Shown here: piece by piece, positions 18,438-26,457 of the stretch
Numbering within the stretch: the first letter of the stretch is position 1
Layout of the letters: each line of letters opens with the position of its first letter
Source of the DNA: Pseudomonas mendocina
GTDB lineage: Bacteria > Pseudomonadota > Gammaproteobacteria > Pseudomonadales > Pseudomonadaceae
Length of the DNA: 64,000 bases
Direction: 5' to 3'
Assembly (NCBI RefSeq): GCF_900636545.1
Contig: NZ_LR134290.1
Location: 558,001-622,000, forward strand
Program-made: the position numbers and the translations under genes
Notes under the pieces: generated by a model
Databases searched by the model: none
What the model saw: the letters and a program-made list of their open reading frames with translations, nothing else
Told to the model about the DNA's origin: nothing

Positions 18438-19382
18438 TTACAGCCCGACGTGTTTCTTCACGGCAGCGACGCCGTCCTGACCGTCGAAGGTGGTCACACC
18501 GCTCAGCCATTGGTCGAGGATCGCCGGGTTGGCCTTGATCCACTCCTTGGCGACGTCCTGCGGATTTTCCTTCTCCAGTACCTTTTCCATCAGCTGGCTT
18601 TCGATATCGACGGTGAACTGCAGGTTGTTCAGCAGCTTGCCGACGTTTTCGCAGCGCGCTTCGTAATCCGGCGGTACCACGGTGTAGACCTTGGCCGCAC
18701 CGTAGTCCGGGCCGAACACATCGTCACCACCGGACAGGTAGGTGATGTCGTGCTGGGTGTTCATCGGGTGTGGCGCCCAGCCGAGGAAGACCACCGGCTC
18801 TTTCTTCTTGATGGCGCGCGACACCTGGACCAGCATGCCAGCTTCGCTGGACTCGACCATGCGGAAGTCGCCCAGGTCGAACTGGTTGTTCTTGATCATG
18901 CCGTCGATCAGCAGGTTGCCGTCGTTACCCGGTTCGATACCGTAGATCTTGCCGCCCAGTTGGTCCTTGAACTTGGCGATATCCTGGAAGCTCTTCAGCC
19001 CGGCTTCGGCCGCGTAGGTCGGCACCGCCAGGGTGTACTTGGCGCCTTCGAGGTTGGCCTTCTCCAGCACCTTGACGCCGCCGTCCTTGAGGAAGGGCTC
19101 GATCACCGAGTCCATCGAGGGTGCCCAGTAGCCGAGGAACACGTCGACCTGGCCACTCTTCACGCCGGTGAAGGCGATCGGTACCGAAGCCATGATCTTG
19201 CGTGGCTGATAGCCCAAGCCTTCGACCAGGGTCATGGCCACGCCGGTAGTGGCGGCGATGTCGGCCCAGCCGATTTCGGCGAAACGTACCTGCTTGCAGC
19301 TCGCCGGCTCCGCGGCCATGGCGCCCTGCATCAGTGCGCAGGACAGCAGGCCAATGGCGGCGGTGGTCTTGAACGATTTCAT
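18438..19382 (-). CDS. cbcX: Choline ABC transporter substrate-binding protein
   Basis: A 314-aa ChoX-family periplasmic protein with a signal peptide ending AMA-AEP near residue 24. Likely quaternary-amine cage residues are W39 and D41 (GWADI), W86 (LGYW), Y116 (KYTLAVP) and W202 (FLGWAPHPMN), with N153 in EPGNDG. It is the third gene of cbcV-cbcW-cbcX and delivers choline to the CbcWV core; in P. aeruginosa the equivalent protein serves choline. The gap to cbcW is 29 bases. Confidence 0.92.
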   Translation of the reverse strand: MKSFKTTAAIGLLSCALMQGAMAAEPASCKQVRFAEIGWADIAATTGVAMTLVEGLGYQPRKIMASVPIAFTGVKSGQVDVFLGYWAPSMDSVIEPFLKDGGVKVLEKANLEGAKYTLAVPTYAAEAGLKSFQDIAKFKDQLGGKIYGIEPGNDGNLLIDGMIKNNQFDLGDFRMVESSEAGMLVQVSRAIKKKEPVVFLGWAPHPMNTQHDITYLSGGDDVFGPDYGAAKVYTVVPPDYEARCENVGKLLNNLQFTVDIESQLMEKVLEKENPQDVAKEWIKANPAILDQWLSGVTTFDGQDGVAAVKKHVGL

Positions 19383-19411
19383 CTGCGGTTCCCTGTGAAG
19401 TGAAAAAGTAT

Positions 19412-20290
19412 TTACTGGCGCTGCAGTTTGCCGCTGAACCAGGCGAACACGCCGCGCTTGGCGGTCTGTTTGGTGCCGAAGCTTTCGGTGATGCGGTCGA
19501 GGATGATCGCCAGCAACACTACGGCCATGCCGCTCTCGAAGCCTAGACCGATATCCAGGCGCTGGATACTCGCCAGCACGTCGTTACCCAGGCCGCCGGC
19601 GCCGACCATCGAGGCGATGATCACCATCGACAGCGCCATCATGATGGTCTGGTTGACCCCGGCCATGATCGACGGCATGGCGTTGGGCAACTGGACCTTG
19701 AACAGCAACTGGCGGCTGGTACAGCCGAACGACTGGCCGGCCTCGACGATTTCCTTGTTCACCTGGCGGATACCCAGGCTGGTCAGGCGCACGGCTGGCG
19801 GCATGGCGAAGATCACCGTGGCGATGATGCCGGGCACGCGGCCCAGGCCGAAGAGCATCGCCGCCGGGATCAGGTAGACGAATGCCGGCATGGTCTGCAT
19901 GAAGTCGAGAATCGGCCGGATGATGGTCGCCACGCGCTCGCTGCGTGCGGCCCAGATACCCAGCGGGATGCCCAGCAGCAGGCTGATCAGCGTCGAGGAG
20001 AAGGTCAGGCCGAGGGTGACCACGGTCTGCTCCCAGAAACCGGTCATGACGATGAGGACGAACGCCACCGCGGTGAAGATCGCGAAGCGTACACCGATGC
20101 GCCACAGGCCGAGGCCGACGAAGATGGCAATCAGCAGCCAGGCCGGCGGCAGCATCAGCAGCGCCTCGATGCCTTCGGAGAAGCCGCTGACCAGTTTGCC
20201 GATGCTGTCGAACACACCGCTGTAGTTGTCCAGCAGGTGCTGGACCACGTCGTTGACCCAGCTGCCCAGGTCGAGTTTCTTGTCACTCAT
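19412..20290 (-). CDS. cbcW: Choline/betaine/carnitine ABC transporter permease
   Basis: A 292-aa inner-membrane permease of the ProW/OpuAB type. A hydrophobic N-terminal region is followed by the binding-protein-dependent transport domain, with the coupling segment EAGQSFGCTSRQLLFKVQLPNAMPSIMAG near residues 185-213. The start overlaps the end of cbcV by 8 bases, so the subunits are translationally coupled. In P. aeruginosa CbcW works with several interchangeable binding proteins (CbcX, BetX, CaiX), which fits the additional binding proteins encoded nearby. Confidence 0.95.
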   Translation of the reverse strand: MSDKKLDLGSWVNDVVQHLLDNYSGVFDSIGKLVSGFSEGIEALLMLPPAWLLIAIFVGLGLWRIGVRFAIFTAVAFVLIVMTGFWEQTVVTLGLTFSSTLISLLLGIPLGIWAARSERVATIIRPILDFMQTMPAFVYLIPAAMLFGLGRVPGIIATVIFAMPPAVRLTSLGIRQVNKEIVEAGQSFGCTSRQLLFKVQLPNAMPSIMAGVNQTIMMALSMVIIASMVGAGGLGNDVLASIQRLDIGLGFESGMAVVLLAIILDRITESFGTKQTAKRGVFAWFSGKLQRQ

Positions 20291-21488
20291 GGGATTCCCC
20301 CTGCAGGCGGGTCAGCAGACGGCCCTTGCTGATGGCACCGCAGTAATGGCCTTCGGCATCCACCACCGGGATCGGCCCTTCGTTGTCCACCAGACGGGTG
20401 ATGACGTCTTCCAGTGGCATGTTTTCAGGGACCGGGACCACCTGCTTGAGCGCATTGGTCTCCAGCGGTCGCGGCTCGTCGCCATCGACCATCAGGGCGA
20501 TCTTCTCGAGGCTGATGGAACCCTGGAAGTTGTTCTGCTCGTCGACGATGAACGCGTAGTGCTTGTCCAGCGCCTGCAGCTCCTTGCAGATTTTCGCCGC
20601 GTCCGGTGCCTTGCCGTTGTGCACGTAGGTCGGCACGCTGTCGGCCTTGAGCTGGCCGGCGGTGAGATAACGGCTGGTGTCGACCGTATCGAAGAAGTTG
20701 CGTACGTATTCGTTGGCCGGCTTCTCGATCAGTTCCTGCGGGGTGCCGACCTGGATCAGCTTGCCGCCTTCCATGATGCCGATACGGGTACCGATGCGCA
20801 TGGCTTCTTCGATGTCGTGGGAGACGAAGATGATGGTGCGGCGGTGGGTCTTCTGCAGCTCCAGCAGTACGTCCTGCATCTCGCGGCGCTTGAGCGGGTC
20901 GAGGGCGGAGAAGGCCTCGTCCATGATGATCATCGACGGGTTGACCGCCAGCGCGCGAGCCAGGCCTACGCGTTGCTGCATGCCGCCGGAGAGCTCGTTC
21001 GGGTATTTATGGGCGAAGGTGTCGAGACCGACCTGCTTGAGCACTTCCATCGCACGCTGCTCGCGCTCCTTGCGCCCGACGCCGGCCACTTCCAGGCCGA
21101 AGGCGGCATTGTCCAGCACGCTGCGCGAAGGCATCAGGGCGAAGGACTGGAAGACCATGCTCATGTCGCGACGACGCAGGTCGATCAACTGCGATTGTGG
21201 CAGCTTGGCCACGTTCTGGCCGTCGATGTAGACATCACCGGCGCTGGGTTCGACCAGGCGGTTGATGAGGCGAATCAGGGTCGATTTACCGGAGCCGGAC
21301 AGGCCCATGAGAACGAAGATTTCGCCCTCCTCGACGCTGAACGACACGTCGCTGACTCCGATTACCGCGCCTTTTTCAGCAAGGATCTTTTCCTTGCTCC
21401 AGCCTTCCTTGAGCAGGCCAATGGCTTCTTGTGGGTTTGAGCCGAAAACCTTGTACAGGTTTTCGACCACGATCTTTCCAGACTGCAT
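20283..21488 (-). CDS. cbcV: Choline/betaine/carnitine ABC transporter ATPase
   Basis: A 401-aa ATPase of the ProV/OpuAA type. Walker A is GLSGSGKST, the Q-loop region MVFQSFALMPSRSVLDN, the signature LSGGMQQR, Walker B MIIMDEAFSALDP and the switch His VSHDIEEA. The last 130 residues form tandem CBS domains (e.g. PIPVVDAEGHYCGAISK), which in OpuA-type transporters sense ionic strength. The start at MQSGKIVVENLYKVFG matches the family. It is the first gene of cbcVWX and is preceded by a 957-base non-coding region. Confidence 0.95.
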   Translation of the reverse strand: MQSGKIVVENLYKVFGSNPQEAIGLLKEGWSKEKILAEKGAVIGVSDVSFSVEEGEIFVLMGLSGSGKSTLIRLINRLVEPSAGDVYIDGQNVAKLPQSQLIDLRRRDMSMVFQSFALMPSRSVLDNAAFGLEVAGVGRKEREQRAMEVLKQVGLDTFAHKYPNELSGGMQQRVGLARALAVNPSMIIMDEAFSALDPLKRREMQDVLLELQKTHRRTIIFVSHDIEEAMRIGTRIGIMEGGKLIQVGTPQELIEKPANEYVRNFFDTVDTSRYLTAGQLKADSVPTYVHNGKAPDAAKICKELQALDKHYAFIVDEQNNFQGSISLEKIALMVDGDEPRPLETNALKQVVPVPENMPLEDVITRLVDNEGPIPVVDAEGHYCGAISKGRLLTRLQGESHE

Positions 21489-22445
21489 GGGACGTTTCCC
21501 CTTCAATCGGCATCCAGTTGGCGCTGGCACGGCTGGGCACGCATCATCGAAGCGTAGAACAGCGGTGACAGACCTCTGATATCTGTGGGTGTTTTCTGAA
21601 AGTCGAGGTTGGCGAACGTTTCGCTGCGCTGTCCGGTGCCGGCACTCGGGCACGTTCAGACGACACGCTGGCGGTTGCTGTCGCAGCCCGTCGCGCCGTT
21701 GAATCGTGTGGATGAGTGATCGTTGCCTTGCCGTGCTGCAAACCGCTTTCCAAACCCTCTGGCAGTGTTTCGAAATCCAGTCCGTTGGGGGTTCATGCTC
21801 CTTCCTGGAGCATGCGTACATCCGAAATTTCTTGTTGGGCTGGCGCCCGTAGTGGTGGGCCAGCGCTTATCTGTTCTTCGGTCCGGGGTTGTGGGTCCCC
21901 AGTCTGCCGCTCCCCCTGGGAGTCGGCAGCGACGTCATCGGCTGACTCAACGATATAGCCTTGGAGCCTGCGCAATTATCGGTTTGCGACTCTGACATGT
22001 TGGGCGACGACATAGCGCTGTCCGCTGCGTGTTTACCGGTTTTTCACCCGCTATCGAGTTGTCGATATAGGTGAGTCCACGATCTTTTGATCCCTCCCTG
22101 GGTAAGGTTTCGAATGAGTGGTGCGGCACACGCGTAAAAAACCTTAACAGACTTTTTTACCCCCAGGTCAACCCTGAAAGCCGCGTGCGGCGCGGTGCTC
22201 CGCTCGCTGATCCGGCTGTAGCCACCGTGTCACGGGGGCTGCGCTTGTGTTGAAAAAAATTGACAGCGGCGAGTCGAAAAAGACCATCTTGCACCGAAAA
22301 GGTTCGTGGGCAGAGCGATCGTTGCTGGTCGTGGCCGCAATCAGTAAAGGCGCGGGAAAGTCGCTTGGCCTCGGACCTGCGCGGCCTGGCGATATCCTGA
22401 CGATTGTCCGAAGTTAATCTGCTTTTTCGTGATTTTCTAGGCTTT
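21489..22445. other. Long non-coding region upstream of cbcV
   Basis: No convincing gene in 957 bases; the short ORFs on both strands lack family resemblance and ribosome sites. It holds a perfect 8-bp hairpin at 21794-21814 (CATGCTCC/GGAGCATG) and an imperfect one at 21904-21929 (CTGCCG/CGGCAG), and an AT-rich patch around 22130-22300. It presumably contains the cbcVWX promoter and activator (GbdR) site, which I could not place with confidence, and possibly a long leader. Confidence 0.6.
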
Positions 22446-23342
22446 TCACGGGCGACGGTTTACGCCGGCGAGCCAGCCGTTGACCAGCTCGGGGTTCTTG
22501 TCCATCCATTGTTTGGCTACGCGCCGCCGGTTGGTGTTGCCCTCGAGTACGCCGCTCATCAACTGGTTTTCTGCTGCGATGGTGAAAACCATGTTGCGAA
22601 ACAGCTGGGCCACGTTCGGGCACTCGTTGGCGAAGCCACCGCGTGTCACGGTATTGACCTGCGCCGCGCCATAGTTGGGGCCGAAATACTGATCGCCGCC
22701 GGAGAGGTAGAACATACGTAGCCGGTCGTTCATCGGGTGCGGCTCCCAACCGAGAAACACCGCGGAACGGCCCATCTGCTGGGCGCGCTCGACATGGTTG
22801 AGCATGCCCTTCTCGCTGCTCTCCACCAGGGTGAAATCACGCAGGCCGAAGACGTTCTCGCGGATCATGGTCTTGACCATTTCGTTGCCTTCGTTGCCAG
22901 GCTCGATACCGAAAATCTGGCCACGCAACTCGTCCTTGAAACGATGTATATCGGCGAAGTCCTTCAGGCCTGCCTCATGCGCAGGCTGCAGTACCGCGAG
23001 GGTGTAGCGCACGGTAGGCAGATTGGTTTGCAGCTTGTCGATGCGGCCGCTTTGCATGTGAGGCTCCACCAACTGGCTCTGTGCCGGCATCCAGTTGCCG
23101 AGAAAGACATCGACATTGCCGTCGGCGAGCGCCTGATAGGTCTCGGGCAATGACAGCCGCTTTACCTGGGTGCGATAGCCGAGGTCGGTCAATACCAGGC
23201 GAGCGACCGCTGTGGTCATGGTGATATCGGTCCAGCCGACATCGGCAAGGGTGATCAGCTCACAGCGTTCGGCCTCAGCAGCCTGCAAGGTGGCGCCGTA
23301 AAACAGGCCGACTGCGAGTAGCCAATGAGCGAGTTTGTTCAT
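22446..23342 (-). CDS. ChoX-family quaternary amine-binding protein, CbcX paralogue
   Basis: A 298-aa periplasmic protein with a signal peptide ending near LQA-AEA. It retains the ChoX-type residues W37 and D39 (GWTDI), W84 (LGNW), Y113 (RYTLAV) and the Trp in FLGWEPHPMN, plus EPGNEG. It is therefore probably a choline- or betaine-type binding protein. No permease is adjacent; it sits alone between the cbcVWX upstream region and gbdR and is likely to feed the CbcWV core. In P. aeruginosa a serine dehydratase gene occupies this interval, as far as I recall. Substrate preference is untested. Confidence 0.88.
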   Translation of the reverse strand: MNKLAHWLLAVGLFYGATLQAAEAERCELITLADVGWTDITMTTAVARLVLTDLGYRTQVKRLSLPETYQALADGNVDVFLGNWMPAQSQLVEPHMQSGRIDKLQTNLPTVRYTLAVLQPAHEAGLKDFADIHRFKDELRGQIFGIEPGNEGNEMVKTMIRENVFGLRDFTLVESSEKGMLNHVERAQQMGRSAVFLGWEPHPMNDRLRMFYLSGGDQYFGPNYGAAQVNTVTRGGFANECPNVAQLFRNMVFTIAAENQLMSGVLEGNTNRRRVAKQWMDKNPELVNGWLAGVNRRP

Positions 23343-23971
23343 GGATCACACCTGCCTGTTCGATAGAGGATTCAGTTGCTGACTAGAAAGCAAATGGCGG
23401 GCCGTGTGCATCGTGAAAAACGACCTCTACATACCCAGGGTGGCCGTTCTCCATCGCTTGCCTATTTCCACGCGTAAGTGGGCTAGTTGCATAGTGGGTG
23501 ACAGTCAATTGACGACTGGCTTTACGTCGCCGCATTGCGCCTGTGAGTGCCCGAGTGAATGGTCGCGAATCGTCATTTTCATGGTGAGCCGGATTTGAGT
23601 CGAGCTGGGGCGAACGCAGCGTTTCTCGCCAGCTTTTGGTGCGTGTCGACGTTGCCTTGAGCGGCCGTATCAAGTGCCTGTTACCGCCTATCCGTTACTG
23701 CCTCTGATGGTCTGTGTAGGGGCTATCCTCAGCAGTGCTACCGAAATGCACAGAGCCCCTTGAGATCGGGCCTTCTGGGGCGTTTGCAGAAGCTGTGACG
23801 AGGCTTGGAAAGCCCGGGTGGCGCGGACAGGATTTTTTATTGATGGCCTGATCAATTTAGGCATGAGCTTTGCCTCATTTAAGTGACCAGCTGGTCTCGA
23901 ATCAGCGCCATAACAAAACTACGGTCCGTCATAGTCGGATCGATACCGTGCTTAGCGTGAGGGTTTCATCG
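23343..23971. other. Divergent intergenic region between the CbcX paralogue and gbdR
   Basis: 629 bases without a supported gene. It must contain the promoters of both divergent neighbours. The only clear structure is the 18-base palindrome at 23839-23856. No obvious sigma-54 promoter was found by eye. Confidence 0.6.
23839..23856. promoter_or_regulatory. Palindromic operator candidate upstream of gbdR
   Basis: ATTGATGGCCTGATCAAT is a 6-bp inverted repeat with a 6-base centre, 116 bases before the gbdR ATG. Its ATTGA-N8-TCAAT frame is the same as in the betB operator at 15614-15631, so BetI or a related TetR protein might bind here. This is inference from spacing and half-sites only. Confidence 0.45.
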
Positions 23972-25069
23972 ATGTCGCAGTCCAGCCAAGGGTCGCAGCC
24001 CCAAAACCGTGCCCCCCAGTCCATCGGCTTCCTGCTTCTGGACAATTTCACTCTGATTTCCCTTGCCTCGGCGGTGGAGCCCCTGCGTATGGCCAACCAG
24101 CTCTCCGGCAAGGAGCTGTATCGCTGGCATACGCTGACCCTCGACGGTCTGCCCGTCAGCGCCAGCGACGGCCTGCAGATCACCCCCGATGCTGCCATGC
24201 AGGATGCCCCGGCACTGGATGCAGTGATCGTCTGCGGCGGGGTGGACATCCAGCACAGCGTCAAGCGTGAGCATGTCAGCTGGCTGCAATTGCAGGCACG
24301 CCAGGGTCGCCAGCTCGGCGCCGTGTGTACCGGTAGCTGGGCGCTGGCCAAGGCCGGTCTGCTCGATGGTTACGATTGCAGCGTGCACTGGGAGTGTCTC
24401 GCCTCGATGCAGGAAGCCTTCCCGCGTGCGGCCATCACCACCCGTCTGTTCTCCATCGACCGCAATCGCAACACCTCGTCCGGCGGTACTGCACCGATGG
24501 ACATGATGCTGCACCTGATCGGCCAGCAGCATGGCCGCGAACTGGCGGCCGGCATTTCCGAGATGTTCATCTACGAACGTATCCGCAACGAACAGGATCA
24601 CCAGCGCGTACCGCTCAAGCACATGCTCGGCAGCAATCAGCCGAAGCTGCAGGAGATCGTCGCACTGATGGAGGCCAACCTGGAGGAGCCGATCGACCTC
24701 GACGAGTTGGCCTGCTTCGTCGACATCTCCCGTCGTCAGCTCGAGCGTCTGTTCCAGAAGTATCTGCACTGCTCGCCATCGCGCTACTACCTCAAGCTGC
24801 GTCTGATCCGTGCGCGTCAGTTGCTCAAGCAGACCAGCATGTCGATCATCGAAGTGGCCTCGGTGTGCGGCTTCGTTTCCACCCCGCACTTCTCCAAGTG
24901 CTATCGCGAGTACTTCGGTATTCCGCCGCGCGACGAACGTGCCGGCCAGCAGGGCCACAATCTGGTGGTGCTGCTGCCGATTCCCGAGCAGCAGCAGGTC
25001 AATTCCAGTGCGGTACTGGCATTGAATCGCGCTCAGGGCGAGTCGACCTTCGCCAGTGTGCGGATCTGA
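23972..25069 (+). CDS. gbdR: Glycine betaine/dimethylglycine-responsive activator GbdR
   Basis: A 365-aa AraC-family regulator with an N-terminal DJ-1/PfpI (class I amidotransferase-like) domain (IGFLLLDNFTLISLASAVEPLRMAN … VCGGVD … VCTGSWALAKAGLLDG) and a C-terminal double helix-turn-helix (VDISRRQLERLFQKYL; IIEVASVCGFVSTPHFSKCYREYFG). In Pseudomonas GbdR activates genes for betaine, dimethylglycine and choline uptake and catabolism in response to glycine betaine or dimethylglycine. I chose ATG 23972 because MSQSSQGSQ gives the family's usual length. A strong terminator follows. Confidence 0.95.
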   Translation: MSQSSQGSQPQNRAPQSIGFLLLDNFTLISLASAVEPLRMANQLSGKELYRWHTLTLDGLPVSASDGLQITPDAAMQDAPALDAVIVCGGVDIQHSVKREHVSWLQLQARQGRQLGAVCTGSWALAKAGLLDGYDCSVHWECLASMQEAFPRAAITTRLFSIDRNRNTSSGGTAPMDMMLHLIGQQHGRELAAGISEMFIYERIRNEQDHQRVPLKHMLGSNQPKLQEIVALMEANLEEPIDLDELACFVDISRRQLERLFQKYLHCSPSRYYLKLRLIRARQLLKQTSMSIIEVASVCGFVSTPHFSKCYREYFGIPPRDERAGQQGHNLVVLLPIPEQQQVNSSAVLALNRAQGESTFASVRI

Positions 25070-25085
25070 CACGATACGCAATGAA

Positions 25086-25117
25086 AACGGGGCGCCACTG
25101 GCGCCCCGTTTCGTTTT
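25086..25117 (+). terminator. Rho-independent terminator of gbdR
   Basis: AACGGGGCGCC/GGCGCCCCGTT is a perfect 11-bp stem with a 3-base loop followed by TCGTTTT, 16 bases after the gbdR stop. Confidence 0.9.
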
Positions 25118-25202
25118 GAGTGGTGATCTGTGTTGGCTGTTTGCGGTGGTCTGAAGCGTATCCCCGCCCGGCCCACTCTACGTCTGAAGCGGATTTAAGT
25201 TG

Positions 25203-25223
25203 TAGGGTGGGCTTCAGCCCACC
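25203..25223. repeat. Palindromic repeat TAGGGTGGGCTTCAGCCCACC
   Basis: Second copy of the element found at 15764-15784, here just 3' of the 83-aa protein gene that ends the dgc cluster. It may end or protect that transcript. Confidence 0.65.
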
Positions 25224-25231
25224 GATTTAAG

Positions 25232-25483
25232 TCAGGCGGGTTTCGGCACCAGTGCCGGTAGCAGATGACGGCTGATGGCTTCGCGCACATTCGGCAGCAG
25301 GGTGGCGCTGCCGCCGAGCAGCTCTTCCACCAGTCGGCGCAGGGCCACGGCACGCTCCGGACTGAGGCCGCTGACGGCCAGCTCGCAGGATTGCTCCGGC
25401 GTGGCACCTGCGGGAATACTCAGGCCCAGTGCAACCAGGCGTTCGCGAAAATCCTCCTGGTCGATCAGGTCGGCGTGCATCAT
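25232..25483 (-). CDS. Small conserved protein at the end of the dgc cluster (83 aa)
   Basis: An 83-aa soluble protein (MMHADLIDQEDFRERLVALG…) with no family I can name. AAGGAG lies 8 bases before the ATG at 25483, favouring that start; an in-frame ATG at 25489 is too close to it. It follows etfB by 84 bases on the same strand. A small hypothetical gene occupies the equivalent place beside the P. aeruginosa dgc/etf genes (PA5401 region, from memory). It may be an accessory or assembly factor, but nothing in the sequence shows this. Confidence 0.7.
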   Translation of the reverse strand: MMHADLIDQEDFRERLVALGLSIPAGATPEQSCELAVSGLSPERAVALRRLVEELLGGSATLLPNVREAISRHLLPALVPKPA

Positions 25484-25567
25484 GGTCATGACTCCTTGTG
25501 GCAAAGCTGGCGTTTAACAACGTAGGCGACGCGGCAAGGGCAACGCAGGCAGTTTTCCAACCGCCCG

Positions 25568-26341
25568 CTAGCGCAGGACGCCTTCTTCGATCAATAGCTT
25601 GAAGATAGCCTCCGCGCCGTCCTGTGGCGAGACATCCTTGAGCACCTGACCGCCGCCGCCACTGGCTTTGGCCGTCGCCGCCTTCATCCGTTCCGCACCG
25701 GTCTTGGCCTTGATCACCTTCAGGCGTTTCGGCCGCGGCTTGGCCGGCAGCAGACTGGCTTGCGCCAGCAGTGGATCGTCTATCACGGTGACTTCGTGGG
25801 CTTCGACCTGGCCACGGCGAGCCGGGCCGAAGGCACTCTGGCGCGCGACCGGGGCGGCATTGTCGACGCTCGCTACGCACGGCAGGCGTACCTTGAGGCG
25901 ACGACGTTGACCACGTGGCAGGGCTTGCAGCACCTGGGCCACGCCGTTCTCGACCTTCTCCACTTCGGCCAGGCCGACCACCATGGGCCAGCCCAGGCGC
26001 TCGGCCAACAGGAACGGCAGCATGCCCGAACCTTCGCCCGTTTCAGCCTGGCTGCCGGTGAGTACCAACTGCGTGCGACTGCCTTGCAGGTAATCGACCA
26101 GCAGGGGCAGAGCGTCGGCGCCTTCCGGCTGTTCCAGCACGTCGAGCTGTTCCAGGCCCATGCCCAGGTAGCCGCGCAGGGCTTCGGCCTGCGGGTCGCC
26201 GGCATGCAGCAATTGCAGATTCTGGCCGGCCAGGCGCAGGCCGAGCTCCACCGCGCGGGCGTCCTGCTCGGCGCGGCGTGCGCGAGCGGAGGTCGGGTGG
26301 GCGCCGACCGAGACCAGGGCGACGATATTCAGATCAGTCAT
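25568..26341 (-). CDS. etfB: Electron transfer flavoprotein beta subunit (dgc-associated)
   Basis: A 257-aa ETF beta-like protein with the nucleotide-binding fold: MTDLNIVALVSVGAHP at the N terminus, LVLTGSQAETGEGSGMLPFLLAERLGWPMVVG in the middle and LPCVASVDNAA later. With the alpha subunit encoded immediately upstream it should accept electrons from dimethylglycine demethylation and pass them to the membrane quinone pool. It is diverged from the housekeeping EtfB. The C-terminal 60 residues are rich in Lys/Arg and Pro. Start ATG 26341 is 116 bases after etfA. Confidence 0.88.
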   Translation of the reverse strand: MTDLNIVALVSVGAHPTSARARRAEQDARAVELGLRLAGQNLQLLHAGDPQAEALRGYLGMGLEQLDVLEQPEGADALPLLVDYLQGSRTQLVLTGSQAETGEGSGMLPFLLAERLGWPMVVGLAEVEKVENGVAQVLQALPRGQRRRLKVRLPCVASVDNAAPVARQSAFGPARRGQVEAHEVTVIDDPLLAQASLLPAKPRPKRLKVIKAKTGAERMKAATAKASGGGGQVLKDVSPQDGAEAIFKLLIEEGVLR

Positions 26342-26382
26342 TTGGGCAACCTCGAACAGTGGGAGCGGCTGGGCGGCACTCC

Positions 26383-26441
26383 GCTTTAGCCGCGATATGG
26401 CCATGCGCGCAGTCTGCCGCGGTTGAAGCCTCTCCCACGAG
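26383..26441. repeat. REP-type inverted pair between etfA and etfB
   Basis: GCTTTAGCCGCGA and CCGCGGTTGAAGCC form a stem-loop of the same family as at 14037 and 52841. It occupies most of the etfA-etfB gap and could modulate relative transcript levels. Confidence 0.65.
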
Positions 26442-26457
26442 GGCGTAGTGGTAAGGA

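Noticed and set aside
21716..21995. Overlapping small ORFs (60-90 codons) in the long gap upstream of cbcV
   Set aside because: They overlap each other on both strands, lack good ribosome sites and show no family similarity; left as non-coding.
22260..22288. TTGACA box as a promoter on the + strand
   Set aside because: No matching -10 hexamer at 16-18 bases, and it would read toward the 3' end of a minus-strand gene.
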